The notes under the pieces are model-generated. The model was not told the DNA's origin. It saw only the letters and a list, made by a program, of their open reading frames with translations, and did not search any database. Source: Microcoleus sp. bin48.metabat.b7b8b9.023 (GTDB taxonomy: Bacteria > Cyanobacteriota > Cyanobacteriia > Cyanobacteriales > Microcoleaceae). Taken from it: 64,000 nt of DNA. The stretch spans positions 1 to 64,000 of the forward strand of contig NZ_JAAFKG010000018.1 of assembly GCF_013299185.1 (NCBI RefSeq). Direction: 5' to 3'. This document shows positions 25,681-33,912 of the stretch, one piece after another. How positions within the stretch are numbered: the stretch's first letter is position 1; each line of letters opens with the position of its first letter. The translations under genes were made by a program, and so were the position numbers.

Positions 25681-25848
25681 GTCAGTTGTTAGTTGTCAGT
25701 TGTTCAGTTGTCTGTTGTCAGTTGTTAGTTGACAGTTGTCTGTTGTTGAAGCAAGAAGGAAGATGTCCTCCCACTCTCCCACTCTCCCCTTCTTCCCATC
25801 GGGGGCGGGCACGGGGGCACCGCCCCTACAAACACTATCTTCAACTCT

Positions 25849-26595
25849 CTACGCTGGTTGAAGTTCGTGTTGAAATAGCTGCTTTACCTCCTCCCACGAC
25901 TCGGCTGCTGCGGTAGCGTCGTAACTGCCACGGTGGTCGCAGAAGAAGCCATGATCGGCATTGTAGCTGAAAATTCGGTGAGGAATTCTGTGTTTTTGCA
26001 ATTCTGCGACAATTTGGTCAACTTGTTCTTTGGGAATGCTGGCGTCTTGAGTGCCGTAAAAGGCGTAGAGAGTACCTTTAATGTCCGCTGTACGATCGAT
26101 CGTGGGAGATCCACCACCGGGGGTGAGAGTGGCGATACCAGCGCCGTAGAACGACGCTGTAGCCTTGATTTCGGGCAGAGTAGCGGCGAGGTAGGCGACG
26201 TGCCCGCCAAAGCAAAAACCGATGCACCCAAAACCTTGCTGTTTGACGGAGGGTAAAGTTTTGAGGTAATCGATGGCGGCTTGGATGTCGCTCAGCAGTT
26301 GGGATGCGGTAGTTTGTTCTTTGTATTGTCTGCCGATTTTGATGTCTTCGGGCGTGTAGCCGGTTTCAAAGCCGGGGGCTTGGCGCTGATAAATGGCTGG
26401 GGCGATCGCCAGATATCCTTCCTTTGCTATTCTTTCTGTAACTTCGCGGATGTGTGCGTTGACGCCAAAGATTTCTTGAATAACGATAACAGCGGGAAAT
26501 TGACCTGTTGTGGCGGGTTGGGCTAGGTAAGCCGCGATTTGCAAATCTCCGTTGGGAATTGTGACGTTAGCTGTGCGAATTTCTGGGTTTGTCAT
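25849..26595 (-). CDS. Dienelactone hydrolase family protein
   Basis: 248 aa alpha/beta hydrolase. Catalytic triad C128 (GCIGFCFGGH), D184 (YGTQDASIP) and H215 (NADHGFFC), with E41 in QEIFGV near the nucleophile as in dienelactone hydrolases. The substrate is unknown; many bacterial members are general esterases. I placed the start at ATG 26595 (MTNPEIRTANV), because in-frame sequence upstream is encoded by the 231-bp repeat array and is not part of the family. Confidence 0.9.
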   Translation of the reverse strand: MTNPEIRTANVTIPNGDLQIAAYLAQPATTGQFPAVIVIQEIFGVNAHIREVTERIAKEGYLAIAPAIYQRQAPGFETGYTPEDIKIGRQYKEQTTASQLLSDIQAAIDYLKTLPSVKQQGFGCIGFCFGGHVAYLAATLPEIKATASFYGAGIATLTPGGGSPTIDRTADIKGTLYAFYGTQDASIPKEQVDQIVAELQKHRIPHRIFSYNADHGFFCDHRGSYDATAAAESWEEVKQLFQHELQPA

Positions 26596-26612
26596 AGGGA
26601 GTTTTAGTGCAA

Positions 26613-27536
26613 TTTTATTTGATTTGTGAATGAGATTTTTTTTTAACCGCAGAGGGCGCAGAGAACGCAGAGGAAGAAAAGAGAAGTTTTTGAGAGAAAT
26701 TGTTGGCATTGTACCAAATTTCGGACTCAATAAACTCGACTAAGGATGTTTTTTTGATCGAGCTTTTGTTCTCCAAGTTTGCGGAGTTCGCGGTTCGTTC
26801 CAAAAATCTATTTTACAACATCACATTTCCCGGAAATTGCTGTTTTTATTTGATTTGTGAATGAGATTTTTTTTTAACCGCAGAGGGCGCAGAGAACGCA
26901 GAGGAAGAAAAGAGAAGTTTTTGAGAGAAATTGTTGGCATTGTACCAAATTCCGGACTCAATAAACTCGACTAAGGATGTTTTTTTGATCGAGCTTTTGT
27001 TCTCCAAGTTTGCGGAGTTCGCGGTTCGTTCCAAAAATCTATTTTACAACATCACATTTCCCGGAAATTGCTGTTTTTATTTGATTTGTGAATGAGATTT
27101 TTTTTTAACCGCAGAGGGCGCAGAGAACGCAGAGGAAGAAAAGAGAAGTTTTTGAGAGAAATTGTTGGCATTGTACCAAATTCCGGACTCAATAAACTCG
27201 ACTAAGGATGTTTTTTTGATCGAGCTTTTGTTCTCCAAGTTTGCGGAGTTCGCGGTTCGTTCCAAAAATCTATTTTACAACATCACATTTCCCGGAAATT
27301 GCTGTTTTTATTTGATTTGTGAATGAGATTTTTTTTAACCGCAGAGGGCGCAGAGAACGCAGAGGAAGAAAAGAGAAGTTTTTGAGAGAAATTGTTGGCA
27401 TTGTACCAAATTTCGGACTCAATAAACTCGACCAAGGATGTTTTTTTGATCGAGCTTTTGTTCTCCAAGTTTGCGGAGTTCGCGGTTCGTTCCAAAAATC
27501 TATTTTACAACATCACATTTCCCGGAAATTGCTGTT
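26613..27536. repeat. Four tandem copies of a 231-bp unit
   Basis: Units start at 26613, 26844, 27075 and 27306 with almost no substitutions. Each has TTTTTTTTAACCGCAGAGGG, GCAGAGAACGCAGAGGAAG and, at its end, the sequence that is also the last 30 bases of the helicase gene. The array therefore seems to have grown by duplicating the helicase 3' end plus spacer. Each unit carries the same 62-codon minus-strand open frame (MERTANSANLENKSSIKK...), probably a by-product. Confidence 0.97.
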
Positions 27537-29961
27537 TCAGAACAGGCATTACCGGACAAGGTTTTTGCTCTTGCAAATTCTCGGGTTTGTTCCAGGTAAA
27601 AGGCCCTTTTTTAGCCGCTGCCATCCACAGCAAACTTTTTGCCCGCGTCATGGCTACATATAGCAATCGAAACTCTTCTGCTGTTTTCAAATAACCTGCT
27701 TGTTCCCACGCTTCGCCGAGATTTGGTAAAGGATGTTTTTCGTGCAAACTGGCTCGAATTTGCGCTCTCGCTACCTCGGATAAAGTGAAATCTCCTAAAA
27801 ATCTGGTTTGTGGCAAAACTCGCAAGCTTCCGGGGATTGTTTGGTCGTGCAGAAATGGTAAAAATACACAATCCCAATCTAATCCTTTGGCTTTGTGCAT
27901 GGTAATAATTGTGAGTTGACCTTTGCTGGTGTAGCGTTCTTCTATTTTGTCATCTGCATCTACAGGCTCAAATCTTTCTGAACTAACAATTTCGCTGAGC
28001 ACTCCCAAAATATTGCTCATTGAATTGTTACCTGCTGTTTGGATTGCTACCCGTTCTGCTAATTTGTCGGCGGTGGCTAATTCTGTTTGGTCGTATTGCA
28101 GGGCTAAGGCTAAGAATGAGATGATTTGGTAGGGCGGGAGTTCTAAGCGTGCTTGCAGCAAACCGCAGCAAAAATAACGGCATTTGCGGACTGGATCTGA
28201 CTGCTGGGGGTCTAGGGGGCCTGGGTAGAGGAATTGTTCGGGGCTGGTGGCGAAGGCATTATAGTCTTGTTTGGGGATGAGTTGTCGATCGCTCAAAATC
28301 TTTAAGGCTGCTTTCAGGTAGTCTGGTGAGTGCGGGCGATCGAGAAATTGCAGCAATGTTAATATTTCCCAAGGTACTTGAGAATGTCTGTCTCGTTCCC
28401 CGACATCCTCAATTTTAATCCCGTATTTGCGTAAATCGCAGCTCAATCCGTGTTTTTGCGGATTTTCTAGGACTTCTTTGATAAACTTGCCTTGTTTGTT
28501 TTCCCGCACCAAAACAGCCATTGATTTTAGATTTTCTAACGGCAATTTAGGGCGATTTTCTTCATCCCTCGATTCACTGCTAGATTGAATATTTTGCTCG
28601 TGACTTGTCCAGACAAAATCCGCAGGTAAAAATTCTTCGACTAACTCAATTACCCGCTTGCCAATTAACTCAACTGTCTGGTAAATATCGCGGGGAGTAT
28701 GCAATTCTAAGCCTCGACCTATGGGGGCGGGATTGGCATTTTGCTGCGGGTCATCGCTGGGAACTGTCTTGATAGTTTGGTCGCGAAAAGGCTGTTCGGT
28801 TCCCGCTAATTCTGAGCGGTTTACCCATTGCAACATAAAGTTAGCTGCATCAATAACGATCTGGCTACTGCGGCCTGCACCGTCCATTGTTGCTAACTTA
28901 TTTTCAACTTCGCATTCGTCACAAAATTGGTTAAAATAAATCGGATCTGCGGGAGTGAAAGTTGAATTTATTGCTTGATTTGGGTCGCCAACTCTGATAA
29001 AATTAGGAGGTGAATTAGGACGGTCGGGATCGATCGCCAATGTTTTCAAAAGCTCAGTCTGTAAAGGTGTAGAATCCTGTGCTTCATCCTCAAACACCGC
29101 AAATACTTGCTTTTGCTCGATCGCCTTCGCTCCCGGATTTTCCAACACCCGCAAAGCTGCTAAAATCATCTCGTCATAATCGATGAATTCCCGGCTTCTC
29201 AACAAAGCCTGATATTTTTGATATAAACCGCCAGCAACGGCTAAAATTTCATAACCACCGCCAGAATCAATATCGCCCATTTTTAATAACTCTTCGGGTG
29301 ATAAACCGGAAGATTTTGCCTCGTGAATCACAGTTTTAGCTAACTGCGGCAAAATCTCTGTGCGTAAAACCGATTGGCGCCGCAATCTCTCTGTTTCTTC
29401 TCCATCAAATTGCTGTCCTTCCAACAAAACTTGATATCGGCGCGGATTTTCGGCGATCCAAAGTTCTACACAAGTCCGAATTAAGCGGTGACTTTGAGTT
29501 GGAGTGACTAATGTCGAATTATCGAGATTTAAACCCGACAAATCGGGATGGCGCATCGCAATATTTAAAGCTAAACCGTGCAAAGTGTGCACGGCAAAAC
29601 CGCCTTGGGATAAAGACAATTGTGCCAATCTTTCCCGAATTTTAGCTTTAATATTAGCAGCAGCCGATCGCGTAAACGTCACTACAATTAACTGACGGCG
29701 GTTGTTAAGTCGATTGCGGGCGATCACAATTGCCGACGCAGCAGCCATTCCTGTAGACTTCCCGGCCCCTGGAACCGCCGAAACCGCAAGGGGGCCGCCC
29801 GCCCAATCCGCCATCTCGTGCTGGCCCGCACGCAAGCTGTCGCGAATTTTACCGCAAGCGGCAGCCAAAAGCGCGGCGGGCTCTAACTCGGAGAAAGTGC
29901 TGTTCGGGCGATCGATCTCGGCAGTCGATCGACTAAAATCAGTATCAAATTCATCAGTCAT
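27505..29961 (-). CDS. UvrD/Rep-type superfamily 1 helicase
   Basis: 818 aa ATP-dependent DNA helicase. Motif I GAGKST, Ia VTFTRSAAANIKAKI, II FEDEAQDSTPLQ, III GDPNQAINSTF, V TMHKAKGLDWDCVFLP and VI RLLYVAMTRAKSLLW are all present. It is probably involved in repair or recombination; it is neither full RecB nor AddA, since no nuclease domain follows. The last ten codons lie inside the first unit of the 231-bp repeat array, so the natural C-terminus may have been changed by the rearrangement. Confidence 0.92.
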   Translation of the reverse strand: MTDEFDTDFSRSTAEIDRPNSTFSELEPAALLAAACGKIRDSLRAGQHEMADWAGGPLAVSAVPGAGKSTGMAAASAIVIARNRLNNRRQLIVVTFTRSAAANIKAKIRERLAQLSLSQGGFAVHTLHGLALNIAMRHPDLSGLNLDNSTLVTPTQSHRLIRTCVELWIAENPRRYQVLLEGQQFDGEETERLRRQSVLRTEILPQLAKTVIHEAKSSGLSPEELLKMGDIDSGGGYEILAVAGGLYQKYQALLRSREFIDYDEMILAALRVLENPGAKAIEQKQVFAVFEDEAQDSTPLQTELLKTLAIDPDRPNSPPNFIRVGDPNQAINSTFTPADPIYFNQFCDECEVENKLATMDGAGRSSQIVIDAANFMLQWVNRSELAGTEQPFRDQTIKTVPSDDPQQNANPAPIGRGLELHTPRDIYQTVELIGKRVIELVEEFLPADFVWTSHEQNIQSSSESRDEENRPKLPLENLKSMAVLVRENKQGKFIKEVLENPQKHGLSCDLRKYGIKIEDVGERDRHSQVPWEILTLLQFLDRPHSPDYLKAALKILSDRQLIPKQDYNAFATSPEQFLYPGPLDPQQSDPVRKCRYFCCGLLQARLELPPYQIISFLALALQYDQTELATADKLAERVAIQTAGNNSMSNILGVLSEIVSSERFEPVDADDKIEERYTSKGQLTIITMHKAKGLDWDCVFLPFLHDQTIPGSLRVLPQTRFLGDFTLSEVARAQIRASLHEKHPLPNLGEAWEQAGYLKTAEEFRLLYVAMTRAKSLLWMAAAKKGPFTWNKPENLQEQKPCPVMPVLKQQFPGNVML

Positions 29962-30378
29962 GCGATTTTAGATTTGAGATTTTAGATTAGAAAAATATTG
30001 TTCGCGATCGACAGTTTCAAACCGTAGGGAGCATCTCATTTTTGTAAAAAGCATTTTTTCTTTGAGTGCTGTCCCCGCTCGCGTATTGTACAATACGCGA
30101 GCTCTTAAGCTCGCACTATAAATACAAAACTGAGATACCCCCCAAACCGTATCAGAAACCAAGTTGCTGAATTTCGGGTGAAAGTCCGAACCCCGAACCG
30201 TTATCGGACTCGTATTAAATCTGCGTCTATCTGCGTTCATCTGCGGTTAAAAACCAACAACTCTTCAACCTCTACCGTTTCCATTTTGGTATCGGCTAAA
30301 CTAACCCTATCTATCCGAGCTTAAATTAAAACCAGCATAAAATTCAATACCCAAACCTTTTTACAGGAAAAATCCCCA
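29962..30378. other. Spacer with 26-bp palindrome between helicase and DUF4349
   Basis: Divergent promoter region. A perfect palindrome at 30077-30102 contains GTATTGTACAATAC, which matches the NtcA pattern GTA-N8-TAC, next to a CTTAAG hairpin of the 4058 family. No gene is visible. Confidence 0.6.
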
Positions 30379-31392
30379 ATGAAAACTTACCCCAAAACCA
30401 ATTTCCCGCCACACCAGCCAAACCCAGCCAACAACAGCACAACTCGCTTTGCAGTTGTAGCATTCTTAACTTTATCCTCAGCCATTGCTTTACCAAGCTG
30501 TGCAACTTCCCCCACCGGCTCTGCAAACGGCTTTACCTCATCCCGCAGCGCTGAAAAGCAAATTGCCGCATCTGCTCCCCAATCCGCACCCGCACCTGTA
30601 AGCACACCCGGAGGCGCAGCGTCAAAAGTTGCTGCTGACACCGCAAAAAAACCAGCCGCAGAAACTCCAGCAACTGCTCCCCAACTGATTAAAAAAGCCG
30701 AACTCAGTGTAGTTGTCAAATCTATTGACAGCAGCACTAAATCAGTTACTGAGATTGTGAAAAAACAGCGAGGCGATATTTTGGGTTTCCAAAACCAAAA
30801 GCCGCCGGATTCTAGCGTGCGCCAAACTGCAACCGTGCAGATTCGGGTACCTCAAGAAAAGTTAGAAACTACTTTAGATGCTTTAGCAAAACTCGGAAGT
30901 GTCGAAAACCGAGGGCTTACGGCTGAGGATGTTAGCGAGCAATTAGTTGACAGCGAGGCTAGGCTGCGTAACCTTCGCAAATCCGAGGAAGTTGTGTTAA
31001 AAATTATGGAGCGCTCCGGCTCTGTTGGCGACGTGCTCAAAGCTTCTCAGCAGTTGAGTACGATTCGGGAGTCGATCGAGCGCATCGACGCTCAGTTAAA
31101 AAGTTTGCGGAATCAAGTAGCCTATTCGACTATTAGTTTAACTCTAGAAGCAGCAGTCTCGGCCCAGCAAGAACCGGAACCTTCTCTCGGCTTGCGGGTG
31201 CAGGAAACTTGGGGACAAGCGACTCATTCTGTGAGCGAATTAACTTTAGGTTTGTTTGCTCTGAGCATTTGGCTTTTGGCTTACAGTCCTTATTTCCTAG
31301 TAATTGGGGCGGCGACTTATGGTATAATTCGATTTAAGAAACAGCATTCTGTTCCGAAAGTTCAAGAACCGAAACCGCCTGCTGCGAATTAG
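30379..31392 (+). CDS. DUF4349 lipoprotein
   Basis: 337 aa. N-terminal signal with lipobox LPSC (Cys at about 41), so it is probably a lipoprotein. An Ala/Pro-rich linker runs to about residue 105. The DUF4349 domain (AELSVVVKSIDSSTKSVTEI...VQIRVPQEKLETTLDALAKL, then a coiled-coil SEQLVDSEARLRNLRKSEEV) occupies about 110-270. A C-terminal transmembrane helix lies at about 288-312, with a basic tail facing the cytoplasm. The function of the family is unknown; an envelope role is likely. Confidence 0.88.
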   Translation: MKTYPKTNFPPHQPNPANNSTTRFAVVAFLTLSSAIALPSCATSPTGSANGFTSSRSAEKQIAASAPQSAPAPVSTPGGAASKVAADTAKKPAAETPATAPQLIKKAELSVVVKSIDSSTKSVTEIVKKQRGDILGFQNQKPPDSSVRQTATVQIRVPQEKLETTLDALAKLGSVENRGLTAEDVSEQLVDSEARLRNLRKSEEVVLKIMERSGSVGDVLKASQQLSTIRESIERIDAQLKSLRNQVAYSTISLTLEAAVSAQQEPEPSLGLRVQETWGQATHSVSELTLGLFALSIWLLAYSPYFLVIGAATYGIIRFKKQHSVPKVQEPKPPAAN

Positions 31393-31437
31393 TCATATCA
31401 ATTCCGCTCTTCATCGGAACGATCTAAACGGAGGACT

Positions 31438-31501
31438 GTAGGGTGCGTCGCTACGACTTGTTCCATGAAACTTGCAGATTGTTGATGGCGACGCACCTTA
31501 C
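31438..31501. repeat. 64-bp inverted repeat, GTGCGTCGC family, copy 1
   Basis: GTAGGGTGCGTCGC at 31438-31451 is inverted, with one mismatch, as GCGACGCACCTTAC at 31488-31501. Further copies are at 31893 and 32553. Confidence 0.85.
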
Positions 31502-31523
31502 TTATTGCGACTCAAATGACAGA

Positions 31524-31718
31524 TTAAGAATAATACTTTTCTTTAATCTTTTCTTTTTCATTCTGGTAATCTTCGCGTGCAGATTCTTTGGCTTCTGCTT
31601 TGGTATCGCCAGTGCCATATCCACGGATATGACAATCTCGATATTTACCTTCGTAAGCAGCATACCATGCAGAATATTTATTGCCAGGATCGCATTTTCC
31701 ACATTCAACTAATTCCAT
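31524..31718 (-). CDS. Small protein of unknown function (64 aa)
   Basis: AAAGGAGATATAC directly before the ATG at 31718 is a near-perfect ribosome binding site, unusual in this window, so expression is likely. The product MELVECGKCDPGNKYSAWYA... has a CxxC pair (C6, C9), one more Cys at about 28, a Tyr-rich middle and a charged C-terminal helix (KAEAKESAREDYQNEKEKIK). I do not recognise a family. A CRISPR-like repeat starts 17 bases upstream of its start codon. Confidence 0.65.
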   Translation of the reverse strand: MELVECGKCDPGNKYSAWYAAYEGKYRDCHIRGYGTGDTKAEAKESAREDYQNEKEKIKEKYYS

Positions 31719-31734
31719 GTATATCTCCTTTTTG

Positions 31735-31856
31735 GTTTCAATCCCCTTGCAGGGAAAAGTGAATAGCAACTTTACTGATTCACTCTCCGGGAATGCGACA
31801 CCTCTTTCAGGACAATTTGAGTTTCAATTCCCCTGTAGGGAAAAGTGAATTGCGAC
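31735..31856. CRISPR. Two 36-bp CRISPR-like repeats with one 50-bp spacer
   Basis: Repeat 1 (31735-31770) begins GTTTCAATCCCCTTGCAGGG and repeat 2 (31821-31856) begins GTTTCAATTCCCCTGTAGGG; both continue AAAAGTGAAT and end GCAAC/GCGAC. They agree at 31 of 36 positions and keep a CCC...GGG stem. The GTTTCAAT start and length fit cyanobacterial CRISPR repeats. No cas gene is in the window and the spacer is long, so this may be a relic or a mimic. Confidence 0.35.
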
Positions 31857-31892
31857 GTGCCGCCACTGACCCGTTTGGTCACCCATCAGTTT

Positions 31893-31953
31893 GTAGGGTG
31901 TGTCGCTTGCAGACCATATTTGGAGCAAATCGAATATCTGGTAGCGACGCACC
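31893..31953. repeat. Inverted repeat, GTGCGTCGC family, copy 2
   Basis: GTAGGGTGTGTCGC at 31893-31906 and GCGACGCACC at 31944-31953 form the stem. Confidence 0.75.
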
Positions 31954-32035
31954 AAGCACCGAAATATTGCGATCGCACGTAATATCATTCCCAACACTTC
32001 TGAACGCAACAGTTACTCTTATGGGGGGTTAATTT

Positions 32036-32106
32036 TAAGGTACGTAGTTGCACTTCAGCGCTCTTTCCTGATATTTATAAAGAGCGCTGAAGCGCAACTA
32101 CGTACC
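32036..32106. repeat. Long hairpin of the GTAGTTGCGCTTCAGCGCTC family
   Basis: AGGTACGTAGTTGCACTTCA plus GCGCTCTTT is inverted as AAAGAGCGCTGAAGCGCAAC plus TACGTACCT, a 29-bp stem with one mismatch, followed by a T run. It could terminate transcripts or be a mobile hairpin. Confidence 0.85.
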
Positions 32107-32119
32107 TTTTTTTTTATAA

Positions 32120-32506
32120 AAAACAGTCGGGAAGCGAAAAACTCAGAGTCTTTAGACCGCTCGATGAAAGCGACGCGGGCGGTTTTAACCGCCGTGAGTC
32201 TTTCTTAATTCTTAACATTTTTGGCAGTGTAAAAAGGGCAAAAGCTCTTATACTAAGCATAGTGGGATGGATACACAGGTGCAAACCTGAGAAGCAAATG
32301 CCTACCATACATTAAAGGTACGCGGGGACTCTCGCGTTACCAAGGGCTAAAAACCCTTAAACGCTTGAGGAGCTTGCCCAAAGGCAAGGATAGCAGCCCA
32401 CCATTTTTTGGCAAAAGGATTGCGCCCAGGAACCCTAGCAATAGGGATATTAAGAACGAAATTTCTTAAGAATCTCAGTGTCTTTAGACCTGGGAGTGTC
32501 AATTAA
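32120..32506 (+). mobile_element. Mini IS200/IS605-like element with RNA-like interior
   Basis: The right end CTTTAGACCTGGGAGTGTCAA matches the ends at 11224 and 4318. The interior has no protein frame but a run of short strong hairpins: GGTACGCG...CGCGTTACC, AAGGG...CCCTT, CTTGCC-CAAA-GGCAAG and CCCTAGCAATAGGG. This is the layout expected of an omega-RNA ending at the right end. The left boundary is approximate. Confidence 0.5.
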
Positions 32507-32552
32507 TGTAACAGTTGTGCAACTCCTGCCCAAATTCAGAATCGCAAATAAT

Positions 32553-32616
32553 ATAAGGTGCGTCGCGATGAGATTGTCTATCTTTGTTTAGGATTTTCGA
32601 TCGCGACACACCCTAT
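32553..32616. repeat. Inverted repeat, GTGCGTCGC family, copy 3
   Basis: ATAAGGTGCGTCGCGAT (32553-32569) pairs with ATCGCGACACACCCTAT (32600-32616) with few mismatches. Confidence 0.75.
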
Positions 32617-32661
32617 GAATGACTGTCAACTGTCAACTGCCAACTGTCAACTGTCAACTGA

Positions 32662-33756
32662 CTAATCGTCAATTTGCCATCCATCTTTGGTATAATCTTC
32701 GTCCACAATCTTCTTCGGTCGCATCACCAAAACAACTCGCCCCAAAATCGACAACTGCGGGGATGTTTCAAACCATTGCAATTCTAAATTCCCCCCGTTA
32801 TCGGCCAGGAAATAACTCTCAGCATCCCACTGTCTTTGGGCGCGATCGGCAATAATCAAAACTTCTTCAACTTTACCTTGCAGCGGTACCGGCAGTCGAT
32901 CGCTCATTTCCAAAACCGCCACCGGATCTTCCGCGTTCAAAATTACCTGCCATCCGGGAATCGCCACCCAAGCTCCGGCTCCCGAAAACTTTACCATGCG
33001 GAAGGGCTCGATTTCCTCCGGCAAAGGCACTGCCAGCAAATCTGACGTAGAAAGCGGCAATTTGCCTACAACCGGGACAATCCGAGGCAGTTGTTCCTCG
33101 GTATCGAGCCTGTAAACTGGTAAGCGGGGCGCTTCCTGCCTCGGAACTACGGTAAAATCGACCAGCAACTGCTCGATTTGCGCCCTAGCAGTTTGGCTGC
33201 TAGCTAATTTTAAACCGCGAGCAATTAAGCGCGATCGCTCTTGCAAATCGCTTTTCTGTCTCGCCAACTGCCAACACTGGTAAGCTACAGCATCCCCAGG
33301 AGTGTCTGTGAACCCCTGTGGGAGACTCCCGAAGTGCGAAAACTCCTTCATCGCCTTAGCAACTTGGCGGGAATCATCAACATCCAAATTGTGGGCCAAC
33401 ATCAAAGCTGCCGCTCCGGCTCGTTCTGCTTGCGAAAGAATCCGAAACTCGTATAAAATATCACTACCTTTCCGCAGAAAGTGCGATCGAACTTCCTCCG
33501 AAGCACCAGCATTGACCATGCTGGTGTAAACTTGTGCTGCAACGCCGACCTGATTTTGTTGAATAGGCTCAAAACCAGTTTGTTCAAAAATCTGCTGAGA
33601 GTTGCAGCCCGCTTGCAACAGTGCCGTGCAGGCTTGTCCCCACTCTACCCAGGTGCCTTCCTTGCGGCGGAGCGATCGAATTAACTTTTCCACATCCACA
33701 GCATCAGTGGAGGGTGCAGGTTTAGAAGGGGAAGAATCTTGAGGTGTATCAGTCAT
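32662..33756 (-). CDS. raf1: RuBisCO accumulation factor 1
   Basis: 364 aa dimeric assembly chaperone that binds RbcL after chaperonin release and brackets RbcL dimers until RbcS displaces it. The N-terminal helical domain (LIRSLRRKEGTWVEWGQACT; ILYEFRILSQAERAGAAALM), a flexible linker at about 195-215 and the beta-rich dimerisation domain (LPRIVPVVGKLPLSTSDLLA; GAWVAIPGWQVIL) match cyanobacterial Raf1 over the full length. The start is ATG 33756. It is divergent from the REC-GAF regulator. Confidence 0.95.
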   Translation of the reverse strand: MTDTPQDSSPSKPAPSTDAVDVEKLIRSLRRKEGTWVEWGQACTALLQAGCNSQQIFEQTGFEPIQQNQVGVAAQVYTSMVNAGASEEVRSHFLRKGSDILYEFRILSQAERAGAAALMLAHNLDVDDSRQVAKAMKEFSHFGSLPQGFTDTPGDAVAYQCWQLARQKSDLQERSRLIARGLKLASSQTARAQIEQLLVDFTVVPRQEAPRLPVYRLDTEEQLPRIVPVVGKLPLSTSDLLAVPLPEEIEPFRMVKFSGAGAWVAIPGWQVILNAEDPVAVLEMSDRLPVPLQGKVEEVLIIADRAQRQWDAESYFLADNGGNLELQWFETSPQLSILGRVVLVMRPKKIVDEDYTKDGWQIDD

Positions 33757-33912
33757 AATTGAATCAAAAACCAGCGTTGAGTAATGTGTAATTGGATACC
33801 AGCAAGGCTCGTGTCGCGGCAGAGCAATAGATTGATAGTAAGGGAGTTATGAGACTATTGTTACAGAATAGTTGCTCGCCTAAATTTACAAAGGGGAGTT
33901 TATCGTATTGTT

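Noticed and set aside
26615-27495. Four copies of a 62-70 codon frame in the 231-bp repeats
   Set aside because: The frame recurs only because the unit is repeated; no start signal and no codon-level conservation beyond DNA identity.
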